Shown: in pieces, positions 18,194-28,774 of the stretch
Layout of the letters: the number at the start of each line of letters is the position of its first letter
Numbering within the stretch: the stretch's first letter is position 1
DNA from: Asticcacaulis sp. AC402
GTDB lineage: Bacteria > Pseudomonadota > Alphaproteobacteria > Caulobacterales > Caulobacteraceae
Reading direction: 5' to 3'
Length of the DNA stretch: 64,000 nucleotides
Assembly: GCF_000495835.1 (NCBI RefSeq)
Contig: NZ_AWGC01000026.1
Span: forward strand, 1-64,000
The notes under the pieces: generated by a model
Told to the model about the DNA's origin: nothing
Database searches by the model: none
What the model saw: the letters and a program-made list of their open reading frames with translations, nothing else
Position numbers and translations under genes: made by a program

Positions 18194-19681
18194 TTACTTT
18201 TGCGCGGACTGGTGTTCCGTATTCCGCGACGACCGATAAAGGGAGAGCCATCCGCCTGAGAACTTTACGGCCCTTAAACACCGGCGCAGGTGAGCGGATG
18301 TCCGCATCGCCTTCCATACGGTTTCCGCCCTGTAATTTGCGATCATTCCTATCATCGAACCATGCTCCAACGAAAAAATGGCGTCGTCCACCCAGCCAAA
18401 GCGCTTGTGAAGACGACCGCCGCCCGTCAGCGGGATGAAGGGATAGGTAAAGCTGCGATTGAAGGATTGGACGAAGCCGAACTCGCCATAGATCGCGCCG
18501 CCGTACGCCTCGTACATTTTGACCATGCACGGAATTGAGATTTCCGGAGTCAGTCCGATCGATGTCACGGCCGCGGTAGGCGCGATTGTGCCGTCATCAA
18601 TACCGCCAATTGAAGTGTCCGGCCCGCGCATCGCATAGCGCCAGAACTGAACATCTTTCCCGTTGTACGTCGCCTTCGCCTCTGCCGGACCATTGCACGC
18701 CGTGAGCCCCCACACATGCGCCGCGTAACCCTTCCAGCCTTTCGGATTACGGATACAGTAATCCTGATTAGCATAGGTCGCGCGGCGGCTGTTCTCGAAG
18801 TAGTCGAGGGCTTCCCGGCGCATCAGGTCGTCCTGAATGCCCCGGAAATCGACCCACATTTCGGTGTACTGATGCGTGAACAGGGGCGCACATCCGATAT
18901 GGCGCATGTCGCCTTCGAGGGTCCAGTTGTTGGGCCAGGTGGCTTGCCACTTTTCCCAGGTGCCGGGCTCGACCGGATGCGTTTCTGAACCCTCGGCAAG
19001 CAGGTACATGCACTTGGCTTCCGAGTAGCCGCGCCAGACCCACGCGCTGAAGCCTGTCTCCGGCGTCCAGTTCATCGGGATCAGGCCGTCCTGGCCGTTC
19101 TTTTGAAGCCAGTTCCATTCGCTAAGATCGACGAGCTTTTTCGCAAGACGACGAATTTCCACCTCGTCTGCATGGTCCGTCGCGAAGAACTCGGCGGAGA
19201 ACAGGAAGCCCATGTGCAGCAGGGCCACGTCGATCGACGACATTTCGGAGACGCCGGCGCGCAGACCCGTGTTAAAATCGAGGTAGTGGTAATAGAAGCC
19301 CTTGTATCCGGCCATACCAGAGACGTCCTCACCCATCGGGAGAGAGTCGAAGAATTTGAGCGTTGTGAGCGTAACCGACCGCGCCTCGTCGCGCGTGATC
19401 CATGTCCGCTCAGCGCCGACGCCCCAGGCGACGAGCGCAAAACCGACGACCGACACGTTGCACGCCGACTTCCCGGGCCAGCGATCTGGAATCAACCCGT
19501 TTGCCTTGTTCACGGTCTGCCAAAAGAAATTGAATGTCCTACGTTCAACGTCATGGAGCAGAGCCGCAGGATCCACCGCGGGCATCTTTGTTGAGGCCTT
19601 GGTTTCACCCTGCGGCATTGTCAATCCGGCAACAGCGCCCGTCGACCCGGCCACCATGAAGAAACGTCTGTCAATTTTCAT
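18194..19681 (-). CDS. Tat-exported GH144-type glucanase (glucoamylase-like)
   Basis: Exported carbohydrate hydrolase of 495 aa. The N-terminus has a twin-arginine signal (DRRFFMVAGSTGAVAGL) beginning at the second possible start, ATG 19681; the first frame start lies in a repeat and is rejected. The mature part has the glucoamylase-like/GH144 hallmarks: ERRTFNFFWQTVN near 49-61, GYKGFYYHYLD, RAGVSEMSSIDVALLHMGFL with acidic residues expected near the active site, then GWVDDAIFSLEHGSMIGMIANYR near the end. GH144 members hydrolyse beta-1,2-glucan, so periplasmic or cyclic beta-1,2-glucan is the probable substrate. Specific activity is inference. RIME-like repeats abut the 5' end, so the promoter must lie in or upstream of the repeat. 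Confidence 0.85.
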   Translation of the reverse strand: MKIDRRFFMVAGSTGAVAGLTMPQGETKASTKMPAVDPAALLHDVERRTFNFFWQTVNKANGLIPDRWPGKSACNVSVVGFALVAWGVGAERTWITRDEARSVTLTTLKFFDSLPMGEDVSGMAGYKGFYYHYLDFNTGLRAGVSEMSSIDVALLHMGFLFSAEFFATDHADEVEIRRLAKKLVDLSEWNWLQKNGQDGLIPMNWTPETGFSAWVWRGYSEAKCMYLLAEGSETHPVEPGTWEKWQATWPNNWTLEGDMRHIGCAPLFTHQYTEMWVDFRGIQDDLMRREALDYFENSRRATYANQDYCIRNPKGWKGYAAHVWGLTACNGPAEAKATYNGKDVQFWRYAMRGPDTSIGGIDDGTIAPTAAVTSIGLTPEISIPCMVKMYEAYGGAIYGEFGFVQSFNRSFTYPFIPLTGGGRLHKRFGWVDDAIFSLEHGSMIGMIANYRAETVWKAMRTSAHLRRCLRAVKFSGGWLSLYRSSRNTEHQSAQK

Positions 19682-19694
19682 TTTTTCAAGCCTG

Positions 19695-19813
19695 GAGCGC
19701 AATCCGATAAAGTGGACGCCACCGCACGGGCGCCCCCGTTTTCGGAAAAATTGCGCGACAAAACAAAATGTTAGAGCGGGGTTTTGATTCCATCAAAACT
19801 CATCCCGCTCTAG
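19695..19813 (+). repeat. Family A (RIME-like) repeat
   Basis: Full-length copy starting 14 bp upstream of the GH144 gene start, so it separates that gene from any promoter or forms its 5' leader. Ends in CGCTCTAG. Confidence 0.85.
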
Positions 19814-20012
19814 CCTGCGTCTCAGAGAGGTAGATGCGGCTAAACCAAAAATCCGTGTGCCGGCTAACGAACTTTTTTTCGGGTCAGGCGGAGTCTGTCT
19901 TTTCTGATACTTGCATCCGGATCAAAGCTAACCACAAATCAAATGGCCCAACTGCATTGACGGGTGATACGACGCAGACCAGGAGCCCCGGTAGCTCATG
20001 CCCTTTTGCGCC
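19814..20012. other. Intergenic region between two RIME-like copies
   Basis: About 200 bp with no supported gene. It may hold the GH144 promoter on the minus strand; no convincing -35/-10 pair could be chosen. Confidence 0.4.
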
Positions 20013-20120
20013 AGAGCGCAATCCGATAAAGTGTGGCGCACTTTTCGGATAAATTGCGCGACAAAACAGAAACTTAGAGCGGGATGAGTTTTGATTCCAT
20101 CAAAACTCATCCCGCTCTAA
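20013..20120 (+). repeat. Family A (RIME-like) repeat, short form
   Basis: Short variant like the copy at 13157, with the second palindrome extended to GCGGGATGAGTTTTGAT / ATCAAAACTCATCCCGC, an almost perfect long stem. Confidence 0.85.
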
Positions 20121-20400
20121 GTTCGCTTCGGTCGATCATCGCAACCAGAAAACCTGCCAAATGACGCTCGGACAACCCTTCGTCTGCAGAAGGTGAATGC
20201 AAAGGGTTGTCTCACGCGAAGGCGCTTAGAAGAGAGTTAAAAGGGGGGGGCAGCGGCCGGTTTTGCCCGGCGAAGCGGAATAAAGGCTGGTGTCAAACTG
20301 AAGTGGTGACGCCTTTTGCAGTTCAGGTTTGACATCAGCCTGTCAGCGGCTCTGGCGAGATTGTCAGCTTTGGCGTAAATTCGCGAAAAAGGAGATGACC
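20121..20400. other. Intergenic region upstream of hypothetical gene
   Basis: Contains an imperfect inverted repeat around AAAGGGTTGTC and ends in the ribosome-binding site GGAG at 20391-20394 of the next gene. No ORF or RNA gene supported. Confidence 0.4.
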
Positions 20401-20799
20401 ATGGCTGGCAGTAAAGACGATCCGTGGAAACTGACGACTCCGCCCGGGACCTCAACCTATGAGATGTACCGCGATGTGAAGGACGGAAAGCCCGTCATCG
20501 TCTGCGTGGTGGGCTCAACGACCCTTCTTTATGATGCCCGTGCCATTGACGACCTGCACACGATGCTGAAACTTCATGGCGACTGGATGGATCTGGGCGG
20601 CGCCGACGAACAAAAAGAGGCCAAGCCTGGCACGGTCGAAGCCTGGGGCCGATCGGGCGATAATCCGGTCGGCGGGTGGTATGGCATGAAGAAAGGCCTG
20701 CGAGGACGGTTTGGCGTCTATATGCCTCCGCTGATGGAGGTGCTGGGACTCGCCGAAGTCACGCACGATGCCAAAAACAATCGCATGCGCGCGCTTTAA
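20401..20799 (+). CDS. Hypothetical protein
   Basis: Small soluble protein of 132 aa. Opens with AGSKDDPWKLTTPPGTSTY and has a compact alpha/beta look, with a WGRSGDNPVGGWYG segment in the middle and a basic GLRGRFGVY stretch. No signal peptide or membrane helix. I do not recognise a characterised family. The ATG at 20401 is preferred over ATG 20395 because AAAAGGAG ends 6 nt before it, while the earlier ATG touches the ribosome-binding site. Its 3' end overlaps the end of the convergent Phd-like gene by about 40 bp. Confidence 0.75.
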   Translation: MAGSKDDPWKLTTPPGTSTYEMYRDVKDGKPVIVCVVGSTTLLYDARAIDDLHTMLKLHGDWMDLGGADEQKEAKPGTVEAWGRSGDNPVGGWYGMKKGLRGRFGVYMPPLMEVLGLAEVTHDAKNNRMRAL

Positions 20800-21181
20800 C
20801 GACTCGCTGTTCGGCCGGGCAGTCGTCATTTTGCGGAGATTGATTTAACGGGGTCGGAGTTACTTTCTCAACCATCAGAAACCGGGATGGGGCGCGGGAA
20901 GGGGCGTGCGATGCGAACCCCTTGGCGTCCATTAGACCCAGTGTCGCGTCGAGTTGCATGAATTCCGCCGGCACGCGCGCGGCGGCGATAGCTTTCAGGG
21001 TTTTATTGTCGATGTCCTCGATGCGCCGGACGATGCGCCCGCGAGTCAGAAGCTCATAACAATCCGCCGAGATCAGAACCGTATGGGTACGGCCATTCCT
21101 GATGATTTCGACAGGTTGGCGCATGGCGGCATCCTGAAACCGGCCGACGCCGTTCCTGAACTCCGTCCCTGTGACCTTTAT
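20759..21181 (-). pseudogene. Phd/YefM-like antitoxin with non-standard start, no toxin
   Basis: Reading the minus strand upstream of the first ATG (21124) reveals the rest of a Phd/YefM N-terminus: KVTGTEFRNGVGRFQDAA followed by MRQPVEIIRNGRTHTVLIS, the DNA-binding half of this antitoxin family. The expected initiator position holds ATA (21179-21181), not ATG/GTG/TTG, so either the start codon has mutated or a rare start is used. After about residue 75 the sequence (PSRAPSRFLMVEKV) no longer looks like an antitoxin tail and runs into the convergent gene. No toxin gene follows. Probably an orphan or decaying antitoxin. Confidence 0.6.
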
Positions 21182-21350
21182 GGCAAAGTTCTCAAAGTCC
21201 CTAATTTATCCATTAGGCCTGCCAAGGCTGTGGAGCTCAAATCAAATTGAAGACATGGTATCCCGCGTGTTATCCCCGCTTGTCACGTCCCACCTCTTGG
21301 GACTATATGGCGCCGTGTGCGCCATCCCAGGCGCTAAATCCGATTCACGA

Positions 21351-21379
21351 TTGACCTGCCCGAAGAGTGGGGCTATGAC
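21351..21379 (+). promoter_or_regulatory. Candidate sigma-70 promoter of zwf operon
   Basis: TTGACC at 21351-21356 and TATGAC at 21374-21379, separated by 17 bp, about 85 bp before the zwf start. The -10 element overlaps the operator palindrome. Confidence 0.55.
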
Positions 21380-21389
21380 AGCGTTGTCA
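21376..21389 (+). promoter_or_regulatory. LacI-family operator upstream of zwf
   Basis: TGACAGCGTTGTCA, the exact reverse complement of the site at 28950. Overlaps the candidate -10 box and start site, a position suited to repression. Confidence 0.7.
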
Positions 21390-21464
21390 TGACGGGATAC
21401 CCCGAGGGTATGACCGATAAGCCTGAGTCAACAGGCAGGTCTTGGTAGCAGGAAACAACGATTT

Positions 21465-22952
21465 ATGGTCTCGAGCACAGTCGCGGCGCGTAGCCGGCAA
21501 CAGGTCTTTGTCCTCGTCGGCGGTACCGGCGATCTGGCCATGCGGATGCTGTGGCCGTCTTTGGCCATGCTGGATCAGGACGGCTTCCTGACCGACAGCC
21601 TGCGCATTATCTCCGTCGCGCGCGAAGATTGCGGTACCGAAGTCTGCGTCGACCGCATCGGCAATGCCGTCACCAAACGGGTCGGCGAGTCGCTGGAGCC
21701 CGGCACCCTGGCACGTTTTCGCAAGCGCATCGTCCACGTCGCGCTCGACGCCGCCAAGGACGACTGGGGCGCCAGGCTGAGGGCTGAACTGGGCGATATT
21801 GACGGTCTCGACATCGTCTTCTTCCTGTCGGTGTCGCCATCGCTCTTCAAGCCGATCTGCGAGCATATCGAGCGCGCCGGACTGAACAAGGCGCCCAACC
21901 GCGTCATCATCGAAAAGCCGATCGGCCGCGACCTGGCGACGTCCCGGGTGATCAATGATTCGGTCGCCCACGCCTTCGACGAATCGCGAACCTTCCGCAT
22001 CGACCACTATCTCGGCAAGGAAACCGTCCAGAACCTGATTGCCCTGCGCTTCGGCAATGTCGTGTTCGAGCCGCTGTGGAATTCCCAGATCGTTGACCAC
22101 GTCCAGATCACCATTGCCGAAACCGTCGGAGTCGGTGAGCGCCTGGGCTATTACGACGAATACGGCGCCATCCGCGACATGCTGCAGAACCACCTGCTCC
22201 AGCTGGTCTGCCTGCTGGCCATGGAGCCACCCTCGGCCCTGTCGTCCGACGCCCTCCGCGACGAAAAGGTCAAGGTGCTGCGGTCTTTGAAGCCGATCAC
22301 GCCCGAGAACGTCAAGGACAACACCGCGCGTGGTCAGTATGGACCGGGCTATGCCGATGGCCACCCCGTCGCCGGCTACGAGTCCGAAAAGGGCTCTGCC
22401 TCCAACACCGAAACCTTTGTCGCCATTAAGGCCGAAATCGCCAACTGGCGCTGGGCCGGCACGCCTTTTTACCTGCGCACCGGCAAGTGTCTGCCGTCGC
22501 GTTCGACCGAGATCGTCGTCCAGTTCAAACCGTTGCCGCACTCGATCTTCGGCACCGAGGCCAAGGCCAATCGCCTGTTGATCCGCCTCCAGCCCGACGA
22601 AGACATTTCGCTGACCGTCATGAACAAGGCACCCGGCCTGACCGCCGAAGGCACCCACCTGCAATCGCTGGACCTGTCGCTGTCGCTGATCAAGGCGTTC
22701 GAGGGGAACGGAGAAAAGCCTCCGCGTCGCCGCATAGCCTATGAGCGCCTGATCCTCGATGCCCTGCAGGGCAACAATGCGCAGTTCGTTCGCCGCGATG
22801 AGGTCGAAGCGGCCTGGATGTGGGTCGATGGCATCATCGACAGCTGGAACAAGACCGGTATGAAGCCGCAAATGTACCCGGCCGGCACCTTCGGTCCGGT
22901 CAGCGGCTATCGCCTGATCGAACGCGATGAAGGCCGCACCTGGAATGACTGA
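21465..22952 (+). CDS. zwf: Glucose-6-phosphate 1-dehydrogenase
   Basis: Oxidises glucose 6-phosphate to 6-phosphogluconolactone with NAD(P)+, the entry step of the Entner-Doudoroff pathway. Product of 495 aa. The nucleotide-binding loop GGTGDLAMRML lies near 19-29 and the active-site motif RIDHYLGKE contains H181; IIEKPIGRDL precedes it and matches the family. Length is normal. It is the first gene of a tight operon: pgl begins inside its last codons with an 8-bp overlap, followed by edd and glk. A 14-bp LacI-type palindrome covers the candidate promoter. Confidence 0.97.
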   Translation: MVSSTVAARSRQQVFVLVGGTGDLAMRMLWPSLAMLDQDGFLTDSLRIISVAREDCGTEVCVDRIGNAVTKRVGESLEPGTLARFRKRIVHVALDAAKDDWGARLRAELGDIDGLDIVFFLSVSPSLFKPICEHIERAGLNKAPNRVIIEKPIGRDLATSRVINDSVAHAFDESRTFRIDHYLGKETVQNLIALRFGNVVFEPLWNSQIVDHVQITIAETVGVGERLGYYDEYGAIRDMLQNHLLQLVCLLAMEPPSALSSDALRDEKVKVLRSLKPITPENVKDNTARGQYGPGYADGHPVAGYESEKGSASNTETFVAIKAEIANWRWAGTPFYLRTGKCLPSRSTEIVVQFKPLPHSIFGTEAKANRLLIRLQPDEDISLTVMNKAPGLTAEGTHLQSLDLSLSLIKAFEGNGEKPPRRRIAYERLILDALQGNNAQFVRRDEVEAAWMWVDGIIDSWNKTGMKPQMYPAGTFGPVSGYRLIERDEGRTWND

Positions 22953-23715
22953 GACCCCTGTCCTGCCGGAACCGACTTTGCTGCGCTGGCCGGCGCCGGG
23001 CGGTGAGGTCCGCGTCTCAAGCTTCACCAGCAAGGCCGATGCCGGCGCCTATGTTGCCGGGCTCATCGCCGGGGCCTTGCAAACCGCAGTTGCGGACCGC
23101 GGCAAGGCCCTGTGGATCGGGTGCGGCGGGACCACGCCGAAGCGGGTCTATGAGAGCCTGACGACCTTGGACCTCGACTGGGACAGAATCACACTGGCCC
23201 AGGTCGATGAGCGTTTCGTGCCGGTCGATGACGCCAATTCCAATACCCGCATGATGCGCGAAGCCCTGGAACCTGTGCTCGACGACATGGACTTCATGAC
23301 GTTGATTCAGGACCTGTCGAGCGCCCAGGCCTGTGCCGACAAGGCCGAAGCCCGTTTCCTGGAGTTGGGTGAGGGCGGGGCGCCGGTGTTCGATATAGCC
23401 CTTATGGGCATGGGGCCGGATGCGCACTATGCCTCGATCTTTCCCCACCATCCTATCAATGCCGAAGTCTACGGCACCGACCGGCTGGTCATGGCCGTCA
23501 CGCCGACCGACGGCAGCCGCGAACCCGTCCTGCCGCGCATCACCCTGAGCGTGCCGGCATTGAACCGCAGTCGACGCATCATCTTCTTCATTACCGGGGA
23601 CACCAAGCTGGAGGTGCTCCGCAAAGCCAGCCAGTCGACCGATCCGCACGAATCGCCGATTGGCGCCTTCCTGGCCCAGTGCCCTGCGCCCGTCGACTTC
23701 GTCTGGGCAGCGTGA
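22945..23715 (+). CDS. pgl: 6-phosphogluconolactonase
   Basis: Hydrolyses 6-phosphogluconolactone to 6-phosphogluconate. Product of 256 aa of the DevB/NagB-like type; visible family features are ALWIGCGGTTPKRVYESL near 53-70, TLAQVDERFVPVDDANSN near 85-102 and a MGMGPDAHYASIFP segment near 155. In most relatives the last motif reads GMGxDGHTASLFP, so the D-A-H-Y variation is slightly unusual. The ATG at 22945 overlaps the zwf stop (ATGACTGA), pointing to translational coupling; an ATG six codons earlier is less likely. Confidence 0.95.
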   Translation: MTETPVLPEPTLLRWPAPGGEVRVSSFTSKADAGAYVAGLIAGALQTAVADRGKALWIGCGGTTPKRVYESLTTLDLDWDRITLAQVDERFVPVDDANSNTRMMREALEPVLDDMDFMTLIQDLSSAQACADKAEARFLELGEGGAPVFDIALMGMGPDAHYASIFPHHPINAEVYGTDRLVMAVTPTDGSREPVLPRITLSVPALNRSRRIIFFITGDTKLEVLRKASQSTDPHESPIGAFLAQCPAPVDFVWAA

Positions 23716-23725
23716 GAGACCGATC

Positions 23726-25567
<1,842 letters not shown>

Positions 25568-25576
25568 AGACACAGT

Positions 25577-26608
25577 ATGACAGCGCATTTTGAGACGGGG
25601 TCCGTCAGCACTTCATCGCAGGCTTCAGGTTCAGGATCGGTCCTGCGAGGTCTTGTTGGCGATATCGGCGGTACCAATGCGCGCTTTGCCATTGCCGAGC
25701 GCGTCGCCGGCAAGACGACGCTTGCCAATTTCAAATCGCTGGAATGCGAGGACTACAAGGACGTCTATGACGCCCTGACCGGCTATTTCGCCATGATTGG
25801 CGGCAAGCCGGACCTCGACTATACCTGCGTCGCCGTGGCCGGCCCGGTCAAGGACGGCGCCATTCAGTTCACCAATCTCGACTGGCTGGTGCGCGAGGAC
25901 CTGCTGGCCCAGACCACCAAGGCGCGTAAAGCGCGGCTGATCAATGACTATGCTGCCCTGGCCTTTGCTCTGCCGCATCTGGCCGAAGAGGACACCAAGC
26001 GGATCGGCGCGGTGACCACCGGCTTCGGCAATGTTCACGCCGTCATGGGCGCCGGCACCGGTTTCGGCGCTTCGGTCCTGGTCGGCGGAGAATTTGGGCC
26101 CTACTGCCTGTCGACCGAAAGCGGCCATATCTCGTTCGCGCCGGTCAATGACTACGAAAGCGAAATCCTGCGCATCCTGCGCAAAAAGTACGGCCGCGTA
26201 ACGGTTGAAATGCTGCTGTCGGGCCCGGGCCTGGTCAATTTGTATCACGCCATTTCGGCCATCCGCGGCGAACCGGCGCATGACTTTACGCCTGCCCAGA
26301 TTACACACCTGGACGGGGATGATGCCACGGGTTCGCGCTACACGGTCGAGGCCTTTCTCGACATCCTGGCCAGCGTCTGCGGTGACCTGTCCCTGGCCCA
26401 TGGCGCCACTTCGGGCATGTTCATTGCCGGTGGCGTTGCACCGCGCCTGATCAAACATATCGACGAACTGCGTTTCCGCGCCCGCATGGAGGCCAAGGCC
26501 CCCCTGGCGCATATCGTGGCCGCCACGCCGTCACGCATTATTATCCATCCCTATGCCGCTCTGCTCGGTTCGGCCAATGCTTTGACCGACGTGCAGATCA
26601 CGGCTTAG
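25577..26608 (+). CDS. glk: Glucokinase
   Basis: Phosphorylates glucose to glucose 6-phosphate with ATP, feeding zwf. 343 aa, bacterial Glk type (PF02685) rather than ROK. ATP-binding GDIGGTNARFAIAE is at about 29-42, and the substrate loop (NLDWLVREDL) and second phosphate loop (GAGTGFGASVLV) are in place. The first 25 residues are Ser/Gly-rich and precede the conserved core. Starts 9 bp after the edd stop as the fourth operon gene. The sugar reaching it may enter through the SSS symporter at 32224 after release by GH3. Confidence 0.96.
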   Translation: MTAHFETGSVSTSSQASGSGSVLRGLVGDIGGTNARFAIAERVAGKTTLANFKSLECEDYKDVYDALTGYFAMIGGKPDLDYTCVAVAGPVKDGAIQFTNLDWLVREDLLAQTTKARKARLINDYAALAFALPHLAEEDTKRIGAVTTGFGNVHAVMGAGTGFGASVLVGGEFGPYCLSTESGHISFAPVNDYESEILRILRKKYGRVTVEMLLSGPGLVNLYHAISAIRGEPAHDFTPAQITHLDGDDATGSRYTVEAFLDILASVCGDLSLAHGATSGMFIAGGVAPRLIKHIDELRFRARMEAKAPLAHIVAATPSRIIIHPYAALLGSANALTDVQITA

Positions 26609-26619
26609 TTGAGAAAAGT

Positions 26620-26735
26620 GTATCCACAGATTTCACAGATTTTTCAGGGGTTTGATTGGACCTTTGCGACCGGTCGAGCATGTCGTCGGCGCGAAACGCC
26701 CTTAAAATCTGTGTAATCTGTATAATCTGTGGATC
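26620..26735. repeat. CAGATT tandem/inverted repeat
   Basis: Short units related to CACAGATT repeat on the left (CCACAGATTTCACAGATTTT from 26624), and their complements on the right (AATCTGTGTAATCTGTATAA from 26706), enclosing about 60 bp. A second copy is at 35358-35430. Could fold as a long hairpin between glk and eda. Confidence 0.75.
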
Positions 26736-26785
26736 GCCTTTAACCGGCGGTGTATGCGTGCGCCGGCCAAGCAAGAGGATTCATC

Positions 26786-27436
26786 ATGCCTACCCATCCC
26801 GACATTGAAACGTTCATGACACTGGGCCCGGTTCTGCCGGTGATGGTGATCCCCAGCCTCGATCAGGCCCTGCCCCTGGCCGACGCCCTGCTCAAGGGCG
26901 GCATTCGTGCCCTGGAGATCACCCTGCGCACGGACTGCGCCTTGGACGCCATCAAGCTGATAGCCAGGGAACGCCCCGACGCCGTGGTCGGCGCCGGCAC
27001 GGTGCTGACGCCCAGGGACGCCGAAAAGGCCGCCAAGGCTGGCGCCAGATTCCTGATCTCGCCGGGCCTGACCAAAACCCTGGCCAACCAGGACGCCGCT
27101 CCGCTGTTGCCGGGCGTCGCCACTTCGTCCGAAGTGATGAAGGCGATGGAGTGGGGCTTTACCCACCTGAAGTTCTTCCCGGCGGTTCCAGCCGGTGGCG
27201 TGCCCTACCTCAAGGGCATAGGCGGCCCTCTGCCCCAGGTCAAGTTCTGCCCGACCGGCGGCATAGATGCGGGCAATGCGGCACAGTTCCTGGCGCTGGA
27301 CAATGTGCTGTGCGTCGGCGGCTCCTGGGTTGCGCCGGCCAAGGCCATGCAGGAGGGGAACTGGGACGAGATTGCGCGCCTGGCCGCCGAGGCCGTGGCC
27401 ACTTTCGGCAAGAAAACGGCCGACGCGGTTATCTGA
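26786..27436 (+). CDS. eda: KDPG aldolase (2-keto-3-deoxy-6-phosphogluconate aldolase)
   Basis: Splits KDPG into pyruvate and glyceraldehyde 3-phosphate, completing the Entner-Doudoroff pathway. 216 aa trimeric class I aldolase. The general-base region ALEITLRT is near 43-49 and the Schiff-base lysine is K129 in HLKFFPA. GAGTVLTPRDAEKAAKAGARFLISPG... follows the family closely. ATG 26786 is chosen over the earlier GTG-type start because AAGAGGA ends 6 nt before it. Separated from glk by 177 bp containing a CAGATT repeat hairpin, so it may be read from the same or its own transcript. Confidence 0.96.
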   Translation: MPTHPDIETFMTLGPVLPVMVIPSLDQALPLADALLKGGIRALEITLRTDCALDAIKLIARERPDAVVGAGTVLTPRDAEKAAKAGARFLISPGLTKTLANQDAAPLLPGVATSSEVMKAMEWGFTHLKFFPAVPAGGVPYLKGIGGPLPQVKFCPTGGIDAGNAAQFLALDNVLCVGGSWVAPAKAMQEGNWDEIARLAAEAVATFGKKTADAVI

Positions 27437-27452
27437 CCTGGATTGCCTTTCT

Positions 27453-27481
27453 GTCTCCTCCCCATGAAACGGGGAGGAGAC
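27453..27481. repeat. Perfect 11-bp stem hairpin after eda
   Basis: GTCTCCTCCCC, loop ATGAAAC, then GGGGAGGAGAC. No U-tract follows, so it is not a standard intrinsic terminator; it resembles the short CTCCCC/GGGGAG palindromes elsewhere in the window. It could stabilise the upstream message or weaken read-through into lacI. Confidence 0.65.
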
Positions 27482-27511
27482 GTGTGTCACCTTCCTCTGC
27501 GACACCCCGGT

Positions 27512-27525
27512 TGACAAAGCTGTCA
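27512..27525 (+). promoter_or_regulatory. LacI-family operator upstream of lacI gene
   Basis: TGACAAAGCTGTCA, differing at one central base from the perfect site at 28950. Lies about 64 bp before the regulator start, suggesting autoregulation. Confidence 0.65.
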
Positions 27526-27588
27526 TTGAGGCAGAAGGGTGTCTTATAACCCTTTCAGGTGACGTTCCGACAACGCAGGACACGGTCA

Positions 27589-28641
27589 TTGGCTCAGCCA
27601 CCCCGAGCGCTTCCCAACACCGCCAACGCGGTCTCGACCATCAATGACGTTGCGCGCCTGGCCGGCGTATCGATCAAGACCGTCTCACGCGTCATGAACG
27701 ACGAACCCAATGTGCGTGACGAAACCCGCGCCAAGGTCAAGGAAGCCGCCAACCTGCTGCATTACAGGCCGAACCTGCTGGCGCGTTCTCTGGCGGGTGC
27801 CCGCAGCTTCATGATCGGCCTGCTCTACGACAACCCGGTGCCGTCCTACGTCTACGACCTGCAGATGGGCGCCATCAAACGCTGCCGCCGCAGCGGCTAT
27901 CACGTCATGGCCGAGCCCCAGGACGCCCATGCCCCGGACCTGGAACGCGCCATCGGCGGGTTGCTGGCCACCATCCGCCTGGACGGGGTCATCCTGACGC
28001 CGCCGCTCTGCGACATGGCGGTCGTGCTTCAGACGATCGAGGCTGCCGGCGTGCCCTATGTCCGCGTCGCGCCCTTCCTCTATCCCGGCCGCTCGGCCGC
28101 CGTGCGCATGGACGATGTCCGCGCGGCCTTCGAGATGACCGAGCACCTCCTGACGCTGGGCCACCGTGATATCGGATTTGTGCGGGGCCATCCAGAGCAT
28201 GGCGCCTCGCACCTGCGTTACGAAGGCTATGTTAAAGCCATGCGCGCTGCGAGTCTGGAGCCGCGCGCCGAATGGGTCAAACAGGGCTATTTCAGCTTCG
28301 AATCCGGGATCGATGCCGCCGCTTCGCTGTTCGCCGGCGGCGATCGTCCGACAGCCGTTTTTGCCAGCAACGACGCCATGGCCTTTGGCATGATCGCCCA
28401 TTGTCAGCAAACCGGTATCCACGTGCCGGACGATATCTCCATTGTCGGCTTCGACGATACGCCGGGGGCGCTGCTGGTGTGGCCGCACCTGACCACCATC
28501 CGCCAGCCGATCGAGGATCTGGCGCACCAGGCGGCCGACATGCTGCTGGCGCGGGCCAATGGCGAGGATGCCGGCCAGGCTGGCGACACCCGGCTGCTTC
28601 CGTTCGAATTGATCGAACGCCAGTCGGCCAGAAAGCTTTGA
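27589..28641 (+). CDS. LacI-family transcriptional regulator
   Basis: DNA-binding repressor of about 350 aa. The helix-turn-helix and hinge are textbook LacI: STINDVARLAGVSIKTVSRVMNDEPNVRDETRAKV, with hinge YRPNLLARSLAG. The ligand domain is a periplasmic-binding-like fold (MIGLLYDNPVPSYV to a final PFELIERQS). I prefer the TTG at 27589 (AGGA 8 nt upstream); a GTG at 27559 adds ten residues. Four 14-bp palindromes of TGACARCGYTGTCA type lie before zwf, before this gene, and twice before the GH3 gene, so it probably represses the Entner-Doudoroff and glucosidase genes. The inducer is unknown; an Entner-Doudoroff intermediate or a glucoside is plausible. Confidence 0.93.
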   Translation: MAQPPRALPNTANAVSTINDVARLAGVSIKTVSRVMNDEPNVRDETRAKVKEAANLLHYRPNLLARSLAGARSFMIGLLYDNPVPSYVYDLQMGAIKRCRRSGYHVMAEPQDAHAPDLERAIGGLLATIRLDGVILTPPLCDMAVVLQTIEAAGVPYVRVAPFLYPGRSAAVRMDDVRAAFEMTEHLLTLGHRDIGFVRGHPEHGASHLRYEGYVKAMRAASLEPRAEWVKQGYFSFESGIDAAASLFAGGDRPTAVFASNDAMAFGMIAHCQQTGIHVPDDISIVGFDDTPGALLVWPHLTTIRQPIEDLAHQAADMLLARANGEDAGQAGDTRLLPFELIERQSARKL

Positions 28642-28741
28642 GCATCACGGCGGCCGCCGGTTTCGACCTGCTCCATTTGCTGCGCACAAGTCCGCACAAA
28701 ACGCGCGCTTGACTCACCTTCAAACAGGCTTGTGGCCTACG

Positions 28742-28774
28742 AAAAAAACCCGGCGGATCTTGCGAGCCGCCGGG
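28742..28774 (-). terminator. Intrinsic terminator of the candidate sRNA
   Basis: Eight-base-pair stem CCCGGCGG/CCGCCGGG (28774-28767 with 28756-28749) followed on the minus strand by seven T residues (28748-28742). Confidence 0.85.

Larger units (their letters stand above)
21182..21464. other. Upstream region of the Entner-Doudoroff operon
   Basis: Spacer between the Phd-like remnant and zwf. It carries the candidate zwf promoter and a LacI-type operator, listed separately; nothing else is seen. Confidence 0.5.

Noticed and set aside
18018-18530. 170-codon minus-strand ORF at the end of the GH144 gene
   Set aside because: Out-of-frame continuation overlapping GH144 coding sequence; biased composition and no evidence of a frameshift in GH144, whose own frame ends normally.
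21387-23033. 548-codon minus-strand ORF
   Set aside because: Antisense to zwf, with biased composition and no recognisable domain.
27453-27481. Hairpin after eda as an intrinsic terminator
   Set aside because: Stem is perfect but no T run follows on either strand, so it is listed as a repeat hairpin.
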